From NCBI GenBank assembly GCA_948630815.1, contig CAPIEU010000002.1:124001-188000 (forward strand): a stretch of 64,000 nt of DNA. Direction: 5' to 3'. Positions within the stretch are counted from its first letter, which is position 1, and each line of letters begins with the position of its first letter. The notes under the pieces are model-generated. The model had not been told where the DNA came from and ran no database searches. It worked only from the letters and a program-made list of their open reading frames with translations. This document shows positions 1 to 9,566 of the stretch, one piece after another. Source of the DNA: an uncultured Clostridia bacterium (lineage in GTDB: Bacteria; Bacillota; Clostridia; TANB77; CAG-508). Both the position numbers and the translations under genes were made by a program.

Positions 1-1998
1 AAGGCATATAATTCAGTACTTGAAGCACTATCACCATCAACACCATTATATAACTGTTCAAAACAAATACTTGCTGTTAATGATAAAGGTATATCCTGTG
101 CAAACATTTCACCTAAATAGCCACTTAAAATGTAAATGCCTTTAGAATGTGATGAACCAGAAAGTTCAACTTCTCTTTCTATATTTATAATACCAGATTT
201 ACCAGTATAAGTATTAACTGTTATTTTTGATGGCTTTCCAAAGGAATAGTCACCAATAGTCATAACCGTTAAACCATTAATTTGTCCAACTTTAAAACCA
301 GATGTGCTAATTAAAAGTGTATTATCACGTATCATTTCAGTATATTTAGAATCGTATTTTTTAATTCTATCAATTCTTTCATCTAAAGTTTTTTGAACAT
401 ATTCTGCAGTTACTACTTTTGATTTTCCAAGCTTTGCCCAAGTGCAAGCTTCAGCAATTATTTCCGAAAGGTCATTAAACCTAGTAGATAATTTCTTTTT
501 ATCATTTGCAAGTTTAGAAGAATATTCTACAATTTTTGCTACTGCACTTTTATCTAGTGGTAGAAGTTCTTCTTGTTCACAAAAACCATGTATAAAACGA
601 GCAAGTTTCATAACATTATCTTCATTTTTTGGTGCATCATCTTCAAATTCTACTTTAATTTTGAAAAGTTTCTTAAAATCTGGCTCCATCGCAAGTAATG
701 TATGGTAAATATTTGAACTTCCTATTAAAATTACTTTTAAATCTAATGGAATAGGTTGTGGTTTTAAAGAAACCATTACCATAGAAGTACGTTGGTCTAC
801 TGCGTTTTCTATATTTAATTCTTTAATTCTTAACGCTTTTTTTAGAGCATCATAACATAAAGAATTAGCAAGTAAATCTTTTGCTTGTAAAATAATATAA
901 CCACCATTTGCTTTATGAAGCAATCCTGGTTGAAGCATAGTATAATCTGTTTTTAAAGCACCATAGTAGTTTTCATATTCTAGTTTTCCAAATAAATTAT
1001 GGTATGAGTAGTTTGAGTCCATAATTACAGGAGAACCTTCAGCTTCACTATTATCTATAAATAAATTTACACGATAGTTTAACCAAGGTTGTTTTGGCTC
1101 TTGTCTTGGTGCTACTGGTTGTCCAGCATTTACATTTTGACTTGCAGGTTGCTCAATAAATAATTGCACATTTTTTAACACATCTTTTTTTACATTATCT
1201 AAGAACTTATTAATTATTTTATTTCTCTTATATTTTGCTTTAATATAGTTAATATGTGCATTAATTGTAAGAAGGGCAACATTTGCTTGCCATTCTTCTA
1301 TTTTTTTATCTGAAGCTCTTTCAATAGCTTTAATTTCTGAAATGGCAGAAATTATTTGTTCTTGCACAATATTAGATTTGCTTTCAAATTCCTTTTTTAT
1401 ATTTTCATCTAATTTTTCAAATTCTTCTTCTTCAATAGTTTTTCCATCAATAACAGGCATCATATAAATACCATTTTGAGCAGTTTTTACTTGAAAACCA
1501 TATTTCATAGATTCTTTATTTAATTTCTCTAATAAAACAGAACGTTTTTGTTCAAATTCTTGTTTAATTAAAGTTTTTTCTTTTTCAAAATCTTCATTGC
1601 TAAAGGTTTTATTTATATCTGCTTTTACATCTTTAACAAATTGTTCCATATCTTCTTTAAATTCTTTTCCAAGTCCGTGCAGTAAGGGGAAGAGCTATTG
1701 GCTCATTTGGATTATCAAAGTTATAGATGTAACACCAATCAGAAGGAATTTTTTTCTTCTTTGATATTTTATTTAAATAGTTTTTTGTGTACATTGTTTT
1801 TCCAACGCCATCAGGACCTTCTAGATATAAGTTATATCCTTTAACATCAACACTTAATCCAAATTCTAAAGCTTTAATTCCACGGTCTTGACCAATACCT
1901 GTATCTATACCAGATATAGTAGATGTGTCATCAAATTTAAAAATATCTGGATTGCAATAATCCTTTAATTGTTTATAGTTTAATTCATTTTTTTTCAT
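1..1998 (-). CDS. Lon-like ATP-dependent protease (AAA_32 / S16 type), C-terminus off the left edge, one CGGA +1 site
   Basis: This is an ATP-dependent cytosolic protease of the Lon-like family that has an N-terminal AAA_32-type ATPase. The start is the ATG at 1998 after a GGAG-type site. The Walker A motif GPDGVGKT lies near residue 60. Residues around 105-113 hold the family motif ALPLTAGLGKEF, but it is reached only if the extra C at 1677 (gca-C-gga) is skipped; otherwise the frame stops at 1657. After the skip the frame is open for about 560 codons to the window edge. It includes the S16 nucleophile motif GDSASS close to the edge, while the catalytic lysine lies outside. No other defect is visible, so I read it as functional and cut only by the window. 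Nothing upstream suggests an operon. Confidence 0.85.
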
Positions 1999-2076
1999 TT
2001 GTTTTTCTCCTTCATTCTTTATTTATGTATTTTATGAATTTTTTCTTTTAAGTCTATAATACAAAAATTATTCTAT

Positions 2077-2183
2077 TAATGTAGGGGCAAGCGATTTTAA
2101 TCTGTCCTTTTTATATTATAGGAAAGTCCCTTGTTTTAAGTTAAATGTAGGGGCGAGCATTGCTCGTCCGAGTGGCGGAGCCA
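2077..2183. repeat. Two copies of an intergenic palindromic repeat (GTAGGGGCGAGC family)
   Basis: The gap between the protease start and the rimI stop holds a partial copy (2077-2096) and a full copy (2143-2183) of a short element. Its core is aatgtaggggcgagc followed by the inverted arm gctcgtccg. The same element recurs at 22475 and 25501. It is more GC-rich than its surroundings and can fold into a hairpin. I infer a dispersed REP-like repeat; no coding potential is seen. Confidence 0.7.
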
Positions 2184-2276
2184 CTTTTGTTCTTAAATAG
2201 GAAAAAATCAAATATTTTTTCTATTCAGCAAAAATATTTAATAAATATAAAATTATATTGTATTATATATGTATTT

Positions 2277-2717
2277 CTAATTTAAAAACAATGTCATTAT
2301 AATTGCGTTTTTATTTTGTCCATAATAGTTCTTTCTTAAACCAACTTTTTTGAAATTAAATTTTTCATAAAGTTTTATAGCATTTGTATTTGTTTCGTCA
2401 ACTTCTAAAGTAAGTAAACTCACTTTTTCAACTTTTGCAGTTTTTATTAGTTCTTCTAAAAGTTTACTTGCAATTCCCATATGTCTTTTTGAAATTTTGG
2501 TTACAATATTAGTAATGTGTGTTTCATCTAATACTTTCCAAATACCAGCAAATCCAACAATTTCTTCATTTATCAGTGCGACAAAGTATTTAGAATTTGG
2601 ATTTTCTAATTCTTTTTCAAAAATTGAATAGGTCCAAAAATCATCAAATTCAGTAACAAGTTCATCTTTTATTTTTAGCAAATGGGAAAAAGTCATTTTA
2701 TTTATTGCTATTTCCAT
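2277..2717 (-). CDS. rimI: Ribosomal-protein-alanine N-acetyltransferase (GNAT)
   Basis: A 146-residue GNAT acetyltransferase. RimI acetylates the N-terminal alanine of ribosomal protein S18 using acetyl-CoA. The acetyl-CoA binding region is seen as ISKRHMGIASKLLEELI (about residues 79-96), followed by LEVDETNTNAIKLYEKFNF, which is typical of RimI. The start codon overlaps the tsaB stop, and a GGAG site lies inside tsaB. The order tsaE-tsaB-rimI is the classical tRNA t6A cluster of Firmicutes, and this context supports RimI over another GNAT. Confidence 0.85.
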   Translation of the reverse strand: MEIAINKMTFSHLLKIKDELVTEFDDFWTYSIFEKELENPNSKYFVALINEEIVGFAGIWKVLDETHITNIVTKISKRHMGIASKLLEELIKTAKVEKVSLLTLEVDETNTNAIKLYEKFNFKKVGLRKNYYGQNKNAIIMTLFLN

Positions 2718-3419
2718 TTTTGTTTCTCCTCTTGTTCGCGTTCTGCACTTGATTTTTTTAAATAAGTAGGGGTTATACTGTATTCAACTTCTGTGTATTT
2801 ATTATTAGTATAGACATCAAATGCAGCAATACCAACACTTACAGCGCTTAAATTGTTATATGTATTATTATTAGGGAAAATGGCTCTTTCTTTCAAAGTA
2901 GATTGTAACATATCTTTATAAAGTATGCTACCGTTTCCAACAAAAAATATTGGTTTATCATATTTTTTTAATATTTCTGTAACATAATTGATATTTTCAG
3001 CCAAATAATCAATTTCTTTTATATGATTATTTGTAGAATTATCATATAGACCAAAATAAACATTATCATTTTTGGCATCAATTAAAGAGCAAATATAGCC
3101 ATTAAAATTAACATTATAAGCAAGTGCCATAAGAGAAGTTATTCCGAATAGTTTTAATATTTGTAACATCAAAAAAAGCTTTTACAGTAGCAATACCAAT
3201 TCTTATACCAGTAAAAGAACCAGGACCTTTGTCACAAGCAATTAAATCCATATCATTTAAGGTTAAATTTGTTTCTTTAAAAATTTGTTCAACTTGTGGC
3301 ATCAATTTTACAGAATGGGTATTGGTATCATCATTTGATAATTCTTTTATAACTTTATTATCTTCTAAAATTGCAACAGAGCAAATAGAAGAGGCTGTGT
3401 CAATACTTAAAATTTTCAT
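2708..3419 (-). CDS. tsaB: tRNA t6A threonylcarbamoyl transfer subunit TsaB, with a CGGA +1 site
   Basis: TsaB is the non-catalytic partner of TsaD in making t6A at position 37 of ANN-decoding tRNAs. The N-terminus MKILSIDTASSICSVAI and the motif DKGPGSFTGIRIGIATVKA (about residues 63-81) are diagnostic. The zero frame breaks at 3146: the reading att-C-gga must skip one C to continue as KTIGITSLMALAYN, the family continuation (usually GVSSLEALA). Without the skip both halves are truncated. The gene is normally essential and no second copy is in the window, so I infer that the product is made across the site. It starts just downstream of tsaE and overlaps rimI. Confidence 0.88.
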
Positions 3420-3438
3420 TATATATTCCTCCTAGTAG

Positions 3439-3903
3439 TTATTGCGTCATAAATTCATTAATTAAATCAATATATTTATTTCCAATGGCAGATACTTTTA
3501 AAATTCTTGTATTTTCATGTTTGAAATCTCTTTCAAAATCTATTTTTATATAATTTTGAGGTAGTGCATCTTCTATAATTTCACCCCATTCGATAATACA
3601 TATACCATTATCAAAATATACATCTCCACCAATTGCATAAAATTCATCTACAGAAGAAATCCTATAAACATCAAAGTGATATATATTTATATTGTTTTTA
3701 TTATATTCATTAACAATAGTGAAAGTAGGGCTAGAAATGTCTTCGCTAAGTCCAAAATAAGATAAAAAACCCTCAGTAAACTTTGTTTTTCCAGAACCTA
3801 AATCACCAGATAAAACTACAACATCTTTAGGGCTTAATTTGCTTGCAAATTTTTTTGCAAAATACATTGTTTCTAGTTCAGAATGAGAAATAAAATTATA
3901 CAT
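3439..3903 (-). CDS. tsaE: tRNA t6A biosynthesis ATPase TsaE
   Basis: A 154-residue P-loop ATPase that works with TsaB and TsaD in t6A37 tRNA modification. The Walker A motif SGDLGSGKT lies near residues 33-41, followed by SSPTFTIVNEY and the Walker B-like region IIEWGE, all typical of TsaE. It is the first gene of the tsaE-tsaB-rimI cluster, and a GGAGG site precedes the ATG at 3903. It is intact and has no CGG codon. Confidence 0.93.
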   Translation of the reverse strand: MYNFISHSELETMYFAKKFASKLSPKDVVVLSGDLGSGKTKFTEGFLSYFGLSEDISSPTFTIVNEYNKNNINIYHFDVYRISSVDEFYAIGGDVYFDNGICIIEWGEIIEDALPQNYIKIDFERDFKHENTRILKVSAIGNKYIDLINEFMTQ

Positions 3904-4004
3904 AAAAATACCTCCTTTTGTAGAATATATAAGTATTCTACCTTATTATAAAGAATTTGTAAATTAATATCTAAAAAAAGGTTAAAGTTTTTTTTAAAAA
4001 ACTA

Positions 4005-4033
4005 TTGACAAAAAAAAATATAACCTTTATAAT
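4005..4033 (+). promoter_or_regulatory. Sigma-A-type promoter of the tRNA cluster
   Basis: TTGACA (4005-4010) and TATAAT (4028-4033) are separated by 17 bases and lie about 33 bases before the first tRNA. Both boxes match the consensus exactly. Confidence 0.85.
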
Positions 4034-4065
4034 TTATAATTGTCGATAGAAAGAAAAAACTATGT

Positions 4066-4139
<74 letters not shown>

Positions 4140-4216
4140 CCGCCCTTAGCTCAGTTGGTCAGAGCAACCGGCTCATAACCGGTGGGTCCAAGGTTCGAAT
4201 CCTTGAGGGCGGACCA
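4140..4216 (+). tRNA. tRNA-Met (anticodon CAT)
   Basis: The acceptor stem CCGCCCT/AGGGCGG, the anticodon stem ACCGG/CCGGT with loop CTCATAA, the T arm CAAGGTTCGAATCCTTG and an encoded CCA are visible. It starts one base after the glycine tRNA. The CAT anticodon could also be a lysidine-modified Ile tRNA, but the body looks like elongator Met. Confidence 0.9.
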
Positions 4217-4236
4217 CTTTTTTTATAATTTAATAT

Positions 4237-4322
4237 GGACAGGTGGCCGAGTGGCTAAAGGCGGCAGACTGTAAATCTGTTCTCATACGAGTACGAAGGT
4301 TCGAATCCTTCCCTGTCCACCA
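4237..4322 (+). tRNA. tRNA-Tyr (anticodon GTA)
   Basis: The acceptor stem GGACAGG/CCTGTCC, the anticodon loop CTGTAAA and the long variable arm (about TCTCATACGAGTACGA) identify a class II Tyr tRNA. CCA is encoded. Confidence 0.96.
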
Positions 4323-4324
4323 AA

Positions 4325-4352
4325 ATGCGATACTAACGTATCGCATTTTTAT
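4325..4352 (+). terminator. Intrinsic terminator of the tRNA cluster
   Basis: The stem AATGCGATAC/GTATCGCATT with a TAAC loop is followed by a T run, directly after the Tyr tRNA. Confidence 0.9.
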
Positions 4353-4457
4353 ATAGATTGAACATAATGAAAAAAGCAAAACAAATTTTCGTAAAACTAT
4401 TAAAATTTATTTGAAATTGTAATAAAATAGCAATGAAAGAAATGGAGATGATTTCAA

Positions 4458-5294
4458 ATGAATAAACTAGATAAAAACGAAAATTATAATAATCAAACTT
4501 TTGAAGATATTAAGCATATTGATGAAAACGGAATTGAATATTGGTATGCAAGAGAACTACAAGTAGTTTTAAATTATAAAGAATGGCGAAAATTTGAAAA
4601 TGTAATAAGTAAAGCAAAGGAATCTTGTAAAAATAGTGATATTAGTGCATTTGAACATTTTGTCGACGTCGACAAAACGATAAAAATGCCTAAAGGTGCA
4701 ACAAAAAATATTAGAGATTATAAATTAACACGTTATGCTTGTTATTTAATAGCACAAAATGGAGATTCAAGAAAAAAAGTTATTGCTCTTGCACAAACAT
4801 ATTTTGCAATTCAAACTAGAAACAAGAAATTAGCGAAAAAGAATATAGTTCATTAACAGAAGATGAAAAGAGATTTTATCAAAGAAATTTAACTAAAAAG
4901 GGAAATTATTCACTTAATCAAACTGCTAAAAATGCAGGAATTAGAAATTTTGATAAATTTCATAATGCTGGATATAAAGGTTTATACAATGGAGAAACAG
5001 CTGATGATATTGCAAAAAGAAAAGGCTTAAGATATAGAGAAGATATTTTAGATAATATGGGAAGTGAAGAACTTGCAGCTAATTTATTTCGCATTACGCA
5101 AACAGAATCAAGATTAAAAAGAGATAAAGTTGATAATGAAAAGAAAGCTTGTGATACTCATAATAAAATTGGAAAAATAGTTAGAAAAGCAATTAAACAA
5201 GCAGGGCGGAACTATGCCAGAAGAGTTGCCAACGCCGAATAAAAGTTTAAAACAGTTAGAAAAAGAAAATAAGAAGAGCATAAAGAAAAAGTAA
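4458..5294 (+). CDS. dinD: DinD-like DNA-damage-inducible protein, with a -1 disruption and a CGGA +1 site
   Basis: DinD family (BRO-N type N-terminal domain): IEYWYARELQVVLNYKEWRKF near the start, NIRDYKLTRYACYLIAQNGD in the middle, then NAGYKGLYNGETADDIAKRK. Known DinD proteins are SOS-induced and inhibit RecA. Two breaks are present. Near 4818-4823 the frame needs one more A (act-aga-aac), as expected from a homopolymer loss, to continue as RKQEISEKEY. At 5207 the extra C in ggg-C-gga must be skipped to give the conserved C-terminus QAGGTMPEELPTP. The first break does not fit the CGGN pattern, so this copy may be a real pseudogene or hold an ordinary sequence error. Confidence 0.7.
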
Positions 5295-5335
5295 AATAAA
5301 TATCAGTATATTTTCCAAGAAACTTCATAAAATAT

Positions 5336-5419
5336 AAGTATGAGGTGGAAGTGCCATATGTTATATGGACTTTATTTGCAACATATTTAAATTTAGGTAT
5401 ATATTTGTTAAATGGATAA
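5336..5419 (+). pseudogene. Remnant of a TspO/MBR-type membrane protein C-terminus
   Basis: One frame reads VPYVIWTLFATYLNLGIYLLNG and then stop. This resembles the last helix of TspO/MBR proteins (PYxxWxxFATYLN). No upstream part of the family is seen, so I infer a decayed gene fragment. It lies in a stretch that also holds a disrupted dinD and a chimeric HAD/udk gene. Confidence 0.5.
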
Positions 5420-5445
5420 AGAGTAAGAGGTATCTTACTCTTTAT
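5417..5445 (+). terminator. Hairpin terminator after the TspO remnant
   Basis: AAAGAGTAAG/CTTACTCTTT with the loop AGGTAT is followed by ATTTATG. It overlaps the remnant's stop codon. Confidence 0.6.
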
Positions 5446-5539
5446 TTATGTAGAAAGGACAGGAAACATAAAATATTGACAAATATGTAAATAAACAGTA
5501 TAATAAAAAGGTATTAATAATATGAAATGAGGTAGTAAT

Positions 5540-5908
5540 ATGTATAAAATGCTACTACTTGATTTAGATGGAACTTTGTTAAATGATGAGAAAAATATAC
5601 CAGAGGAAAATGTAGAAGCACTAGAAAATGAAGAATTAACAAATTTAATGGATCTTAAAGTTTTTGTAGATACAGATGCAGATATAAGATTAACAAGATT
5701 ATTTGAAAGGGATAGAAAAGAAAGGGGATTAGACTTAGAATATATTATTTCTAAATATAAGGATACATTAAAACCAATGCATGAAAAATATGTAGAACCT
5801 TGCAAGAAAAAAGCAGATATTATAATTCCAGCTAGTAGAAATAATAATGATGTGGGTTTTGAGCTTGTAATAGATAAAATTAGAAATATTATAAAGAATA
5901 AAGAGTAA
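5540..5908 (+). pseudogene. Chimera: HAD-phosphatase N-terminus joined to the uridine kinase C-terminus
   Basis: The first 28 residues (MYKMLLLDLDGTLLNDEKN onward) are the start of a Cof-type HAD phosphatase with the DxDGT motif. From about residue 30 the sequence is the last third of uridine kinase: LMDLKVFVDTDADIRLTR, then YKDTLKPMHEKYVEP and ADIIIPASRNN. Neither part is complete: the HAD cap and the kinase P-loop are missing. The frame is open with a good ribosome site, so a small protein may be made. I infer a fusion by deletion between two genes, and function is doubtful. Confidence 0.7.
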
Positions 5909-5924
5909 TATATAGGTGTTTTAA

Positions 5925-6809
5925 ATGATAGAGAAATTAAGTAGATGTAATTTGTGTCCACATAATTGTAATGTAAATAGATTAGAAGAAAAAATAGGAA
6001 GATGTAAGTGTAATGCTAAGGTTAAAATTGCCTTAGCATCACTTCATTATTACGAAGAACCATGTATTAGTGGAAAAAGTGGCTCAGGAACAGTATTTTT
6101 TAGTAATTGTAACCTACAATGTAAATATTGCCAAAATTATAAGATAAGCCAAGCAGGAAAAGGACATGAAATAAAGGTAGAGGAATTAGCTAATATATTT
6201 TTAATTGAACAAGAAAAAGGAGCGAATAATATTAATCTAGTTACTCCAACATCATATGTATACCACATAATAGAAGCATTAGATATAGCAAAGAAAAATG
6301 GGTTAAATATACCCATCATATATAATACAAATGGATATGAAAATGTAGAAACAATAGAATTATTAAAAGGATACATAGATGTATACTTACCAGATTTAAA
6401 GTATTATAGTAACAAAATTGCAAAAAAATATTCAGGAATAGATAATTACTTTGAAATAGCAACAAAAGCAATACAAGTGATGTATGAACAAGTTGGAGTA
6501 CCTATATTTAATGAAGATGGAGTTATAAAAAAAGGTGTAATAATAAGACATTTAGTATTACCAAACCATATATTAAATTCAAAACATATATTACATTGGA
6601 TTAAAGAAAATATGCCAAGTAATATATATGTTAGTGTAATGGCACAATATTTTCCAACTTATAAAGCAAAACAAGATGAATTAATAAATAGGAAATTAAC
6701 AAGGAAAGAATATAGGCAAATAGAGGAATATTTGTATTCTTTAGATTTAAAAAATGGGTATATACAAGAATTAGGAGAACACGAAGAAGAGTATGTTCCA
6801 AATTTCTAA
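5925..6809 (+). CDS. Radical SAM protein, PflA/PflX-like
   Basis: A 294-residue radical SAM enzyme of the family annotated as putative pyruvate-formate-lyase activating enzyme (PflX-like). The N-terminus has CNLCPHNC and CKCN cysteines. The radical SAM motif CNLQCKYC lies near residue 66, bound by FFSNCN, and later motifs include YNTNGYE (about 130) and YLPDLKYY. Such enzymes cleave S-adenosylmethionine at a 4Fe-4S cluster; the substrate of this branch is not established. It follows the chimeric gene by about 16 bases and could share its transcript. Confidence 0.85.
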   Translation: MIEKLSRCNLCPHNCNVNRLEEKIGRCKCNAKVKIALASLHYYEEPCISGKSGSGTVFFSNCNLQCKYCQNYKISQAGKGHEIKVEELANIFLIEQEKGANNINLVTPTSYVYHIIEALDIAKKNGLNIPIIYNTNGYENVETIELLKGYIDVYLPDLKYYSNKIAKKYSGIDNYFEIATKAIQVMYEQVGVPIFNEDGVIKKGVIIRHLVLPNHILNSKHILHWIKENMPSNIYVSVMAQYFPTYKAKQDELINRKLTRKEYRQIEEYLYSLDLKNGYIQELGEHEEEYVPNF

Positions 6810-6812
6810 AAT

Positions 6813-6854
6813 TATGTAAAATTGATTGACTATTTTACATAAAAGTGATAAAAT
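6813..6854 (+). promoter_or_regulatory. Promoter with an overlapping inverted repeat before the LysM gene
   Basis: TTGACT (6826-6831) and TAAAAT (6849-6854) are 17 bases apart. A perfect 10-base inverted repeat, tatgtaaaat / attttacata (6813-6822 and 6832-6841), brackets the -35 box, as an operator would. The regulator is unknown. Confidence 0.55.
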
Positions 6855-6960
6855 AATCAACATATGCTTATAAAAAAAGTGTTATTTTACATTATGAATA
6901 ATACGAGAAAGGAGCGAAAAAGACGAATAAGCATATGAAACAACTAGAGGGAGTATTAAT

Positions 6961-7410
6961 ATGCGAAAAAGTATAGCAGTATTATCAACAGTACTTATGC
7001 TTAATTGTTGTAACCTAACTGCATTAGCTGAAGAAACAACGAATTATAATGAGGGTGAAGAAGCAGGTAAAAGGGTGATAAACAATATTGAGCAGGCAAG
7101 CAATCTTGTAAATGGAGACTGGGATGCAATTGAGATAAGTGGCTTATATATTAGGCTTTATGACTCGGTTGTGGAAATGGTAGAAGCAGAAGGAGAAATA
7201 AAAGGCTATCAAATTGTAGAGATAAATTATTCAGGTGATGGAAAATATTTTTCTATAAAAGTGAAACCTACAGTCTACCATGTAAAAAAAGGGGATACCC
7301 TTACAAAGATTGCTAAAGAAAAAGACCTCACAGTAGATAAGCTACTGGAAATGAATTCAGAAATAACAAATCCAAACCTTATTTATGAGGGAGATACTCT
7401 AAAGTTTTAA
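6961..7410 (+). CDS. Secreted LysM-domain protein
   Basis: A 149-residue protein with an N-terminal signal peptide (MRKSIAVLSTVLML, cleavage likely after LAEE or LTALA) and one C-terminal LysM domain (about residues 104-149: YHVKKGDTLTKIAKEKDLTV and NPNLIYEGDTLKF). LysM binds N-acetylglucosamine glycans such as peptidoglycan. The 80-residue middle is not recognised. It stands alone behind its own promoter, and no catalytic domain is present. Confidence 0.85.
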   Translation: MRKSIAVLSTVLMLNCCNLTALAEETTNYNEGEEAGKRVINNIEQASNLVNGDWDAIEISGLYIRLYDSVVEMVEAEGEIKGYQIVEINYSGDGKYFSIKVKPTVYHVKKGDTLTKIAKEKDLTVDKLLEMNSEITNPNLIYEGDTLKF

Positions 7411-7434
7411 ATGACACGTCTTTTTTATTCTAAA

Positions 7435-7463
7435 AAAGCAGGGAAAATTAAATTTCCCTGCTT
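7435..7463 (-). terminator. Terminator of tyrS
   Basis: The stem AGCAGGGAAA/TTTCCCTGCT is followed on the minus strand by a T run. It lies between the convergent LysM gene and tyrS. Confidence 0.8.
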
Positions 7464-7466
7464 ATC

Positions 7467-8702
7467 TTAAACATCTAATTTATGAAATACTTTTTTACCC
7501 TTTTTTAAAATTGCATATCCATTAGTAAAATCAGTATCAGTTAAGATATAATTTATATCTTCTATTTTATTATCATTTAAAGTGATTCCCCCTTGGGCTA
7601 TTAAAGTTCTTGCTTGACCTTTTGAAGGAGCAATACCAGTTATTATTATTGCATCAACAATAGAAATATTTTTATTATCAATTTTTGTTGTTGGCATATT
7701 TTCAGTACTTCCATTACCATTAAATAAGGCTTTTGCAGCTTCTTCAGCCTTAATTGCTTCATCTTCACCATGAATAAGTTTCGTAATTTCGAAAGCAGCA
7801 ATTTTTTTTGCTTCATTTATTTTTTCATTTTTTAAGCTAGCAAGTTTTCTAACTTCTTCCATAGGAAGATATGTAAGCATTCTTAGAACATCATATACTT
7901 CAGTATCTCCAATGTTTCTCCAGTATTGGTAAAATTCATATGGAGAAGTTTTATTAGCATCTAACCACAAAGCTCCATTCACAGTTTTACCCATTTTTTT
8001 ACCCTCTGCATTAAGAAGTAGAGGACAAGTTACGCAAAAACTTCCATTTTGATGGATTTTACGTATTAAATCAACACCAGCAAGCATATTAGACCATTGG
8101 TCATCTCCACCAATTTGAACTTTACATCCTTTTTCTTCAAAAAGATGTAGGAAATCATAGCTTTGCATAAGCATATAATTTAATTCAAAAAATGTTAATC
8201 CTTTTTCCATACGTTGTTTAAAACATTCGGCATCAAGCATTCTATTTACATTAAAGTGGATACCATATGTACGAATAAAATCCATATAATTTAAGTCTAA
8301 TATCCAATCACCATTATTTACTATAATAGCAGCATTATCACCCTCGAAAGAAATAAATTTACTTACTTGTTTTATAATGTTGTCTACATTTTTTGAAATT
8401 TCTTCGTGAGTTAACATTTTTCTCATATCTGTTTTTCCACTTGGATCGCCAATAAATGCAGTACCTCCACCTACTAAAATTATAGGAGTATGACCACATT
8501 TTTGGAAATATGACATCATCATTAGAGGAATAAAATGACCAATATGTATGCTATCAGCAGTAGGATCTATTCCTAAATATACTTTTGTTTTTTCTTTTTT
8601 TACCATTTCTTTAAATTCATGTTCAAAAGGAATCTGTTTAATTAAATCTCTATCTTTTAACACATCGTAAATAGATATATTACTTAAATCTTCATTTTGC
8701 AT
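7467..8702 (-). CDS. tyrS: Tyrosyl-tRNA synthetase
   Basis: Class I tyrosyl-tRNA synthetase, 411 residues, the usual length. The HIGH motif is in DPTADSIHIGHFIPL (about 47-61), the KMSKS-type motif is EGKKMGKT (about 234-241), and a C-terminal S4 RNA-binding domain carries SKGQARTLIAQGGI. The gene is monocistronic, with an AGGAGG site before the ATG at 8702. No T-box is visible upstream in the roughly 85 bases before the palindrome at 8789. Confidence 0.96.
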   Translation of the reverse strand: MQNEDLSNISIYDVLKDRDLIKQIPFEHEFKEMVKKEKTKVYLGIDPTADSIHIGHFIPLMMMSYFQKCGHTPIILVGGGTAFIGDPSGKTDMRKMLTHEEISKNVDNIIKQVSKFISFEGDNAAIIVNNGDWILDLNYMDFIRTYGIHFNVNRMLDAECFKQRMEKGLTFFELNYMLMQSYDFLHLFEEKGCKVQIGGDDQWSNMLAGVDLIRKIHQNGSFCVTCPLLLNAEGKKMGKTVNGALWLDANKTSPYEFYQYWRNIGDTEVYDVLRMLTYLPMEEVRKLASLKNEKINEAKKIAAFEITKLIHGEDEAIKAEEAAKALFNGNGSTENMPTTKIDNKNISIVDAIIITGIAPSKGQARTLIAQGGITLNDNKIEDINYILTDTDFTNGYAILKKGKKVFHKLDV

Positions 8703-8788
8703 TTTTTACCTCCTTGTTAGAAGCCTAAGTTTAAATGTTATATATAAATAACTTTAAGATTTTTAACTTCTAATTTTTTATACTTCTT

Positions 8789-8826
8789 GTTAAATAAAAA
8801 GCACAGTACTGTGCTTTTTATTTAAC
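8789..8826. terminator. Perfect 38-base palindrome, terminator for the minus-strand zinc-ribbon gene
   Basis: The two 19-base arms (GTTAAATAAAAAGCACAGT and its exact complement) meet without a spacer. A and T tracts on both sides allow termination in either direction. It lies just after the stop of the minus-strand gene at 8839. Confidence 0.75.
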
Positions 8827-8838
8827 AAATATTAGTAC

Positions 8839-9075
8839 CTATATTAATTTACTAGATATTTTAGAAAAATCCTTGTTTTCAAAATATCTATTTAAATTTT
8901 TTACAGATATTCCAGTATCAACTGAAATAGAATCTATTGAATTAGAATAGTTTTCATTTTCTAAATAACTTTTTAATTTAGACATTTCGAAAGTATCTTT
9001 TGGGCTACAGTTATAACAAACATTACTATCAGCTAGAAAAAAACATCCACAACGATCACATTTTTTAAATTCCAT
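8839..9075 (-). CDS. Small zinc-ribbon / HTH protein (YvyF-like)
   Basis: About 78 residues from the ATG at 9075, which has an AGGAGG site; the in-frame codons further upstream lack one. The N-terminus MEFKKCDRCGCFF with a later CYNC forms a zinc ribbon. The C-terminal half, including SIDSISVDTGISVKNLNRYF, resembles a helix-turn-helix. This layout matches the TIGR03826/YvyF-like family next to flagellar regulators, but no flagellar gene is nearby, so the role is open. Confidence 0.6.
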   Translation of the reverse strand: MEFKKCDRCGCFFLADSNVCYNCSPKDTFEMSKLKSYLENENYSNSIDSISVDTGISVKNLNRYFENKDFSKISSKLI

Positions 9076-9247
9076 AATAATCCTCCTAAAACATATTCTT
9101 TTGTTTCTCGACATACATTTTATCACTTAAATGCAAAAAAAGGAAGATAAAATCGAAAAATAATTTAATTTTGACATTTTTTTAAAAACAGAGTATAATT
9201 AAAGTAATTAGGCAATAAAGCCATGTAAAAATACAATAAAAGGAGAT

Positions 9248-9559
9248 ATGAATATGGAACAGCAAAGGACATTAAAAACAATTGACGAGATATTTGAGGT
9301 AATTGTTGCCGCATATAAGTCATCTGACAATGTGCGGGTATATATTCCAAGAGAAATTGTTGTCTCTACCAATACTATGGAACATAAGAGTATATTTTTA
9401 GAGACGAAAAGAAGTAGTAATCCTGAATTTTCCTTAATATCAGGTATTGTAATTCCAGGAAAAGAAAAAATGACATTTGACACTGAAAATAAGCCAAATA
9501 AAATTTTGACACTTTTATGGGATACAAGTGAGGAAACCGATTACTGCGGAATGTATTAA
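9248..9559 (+). CDS. Hypothetical 103-residue protein with an in-frame CGG triplet
   Basis: I do not recognise the family. It has an AGGAG site, its own promoter-like region upstream and a strong terminator 10 bases after the stop, so it is likely real. Codon use is richer in G/C-ending codons (gag, gcc, gtc, acc, tgc) than its neighbours. It carries cgg (9335-9337) between gtg and gta. Skipping the C there would end the frame at once, so CGG is read here as an ordinary codon, presumably Arg. That makes it one of three exceptions to the CGGN pattern and hints at recent transfer. Confidence 0.6.
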   Translation: MNMEQQRTLKTIDEIFEVIVAAYKSSDNVRVYIPREIVVSTNTMEHKSIFLETKRSSNPEFSLISGIVIPGKEKMTFDTENKPNKILTLLWDTSEETDYCGMY

Positions 9560-9566
9560 GTTAAAA

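Noticed and set aside
442..708. Plus-strand open frame in the protease gene
   Set aside because: It is the antisense of the conserved Lon-like protein.
4660..4680. Palindrome gtcgacgtcgac as a regulatory site
   Set aside because: It lies inside dinD and simply encodes Val-Asp-Val-Asp.
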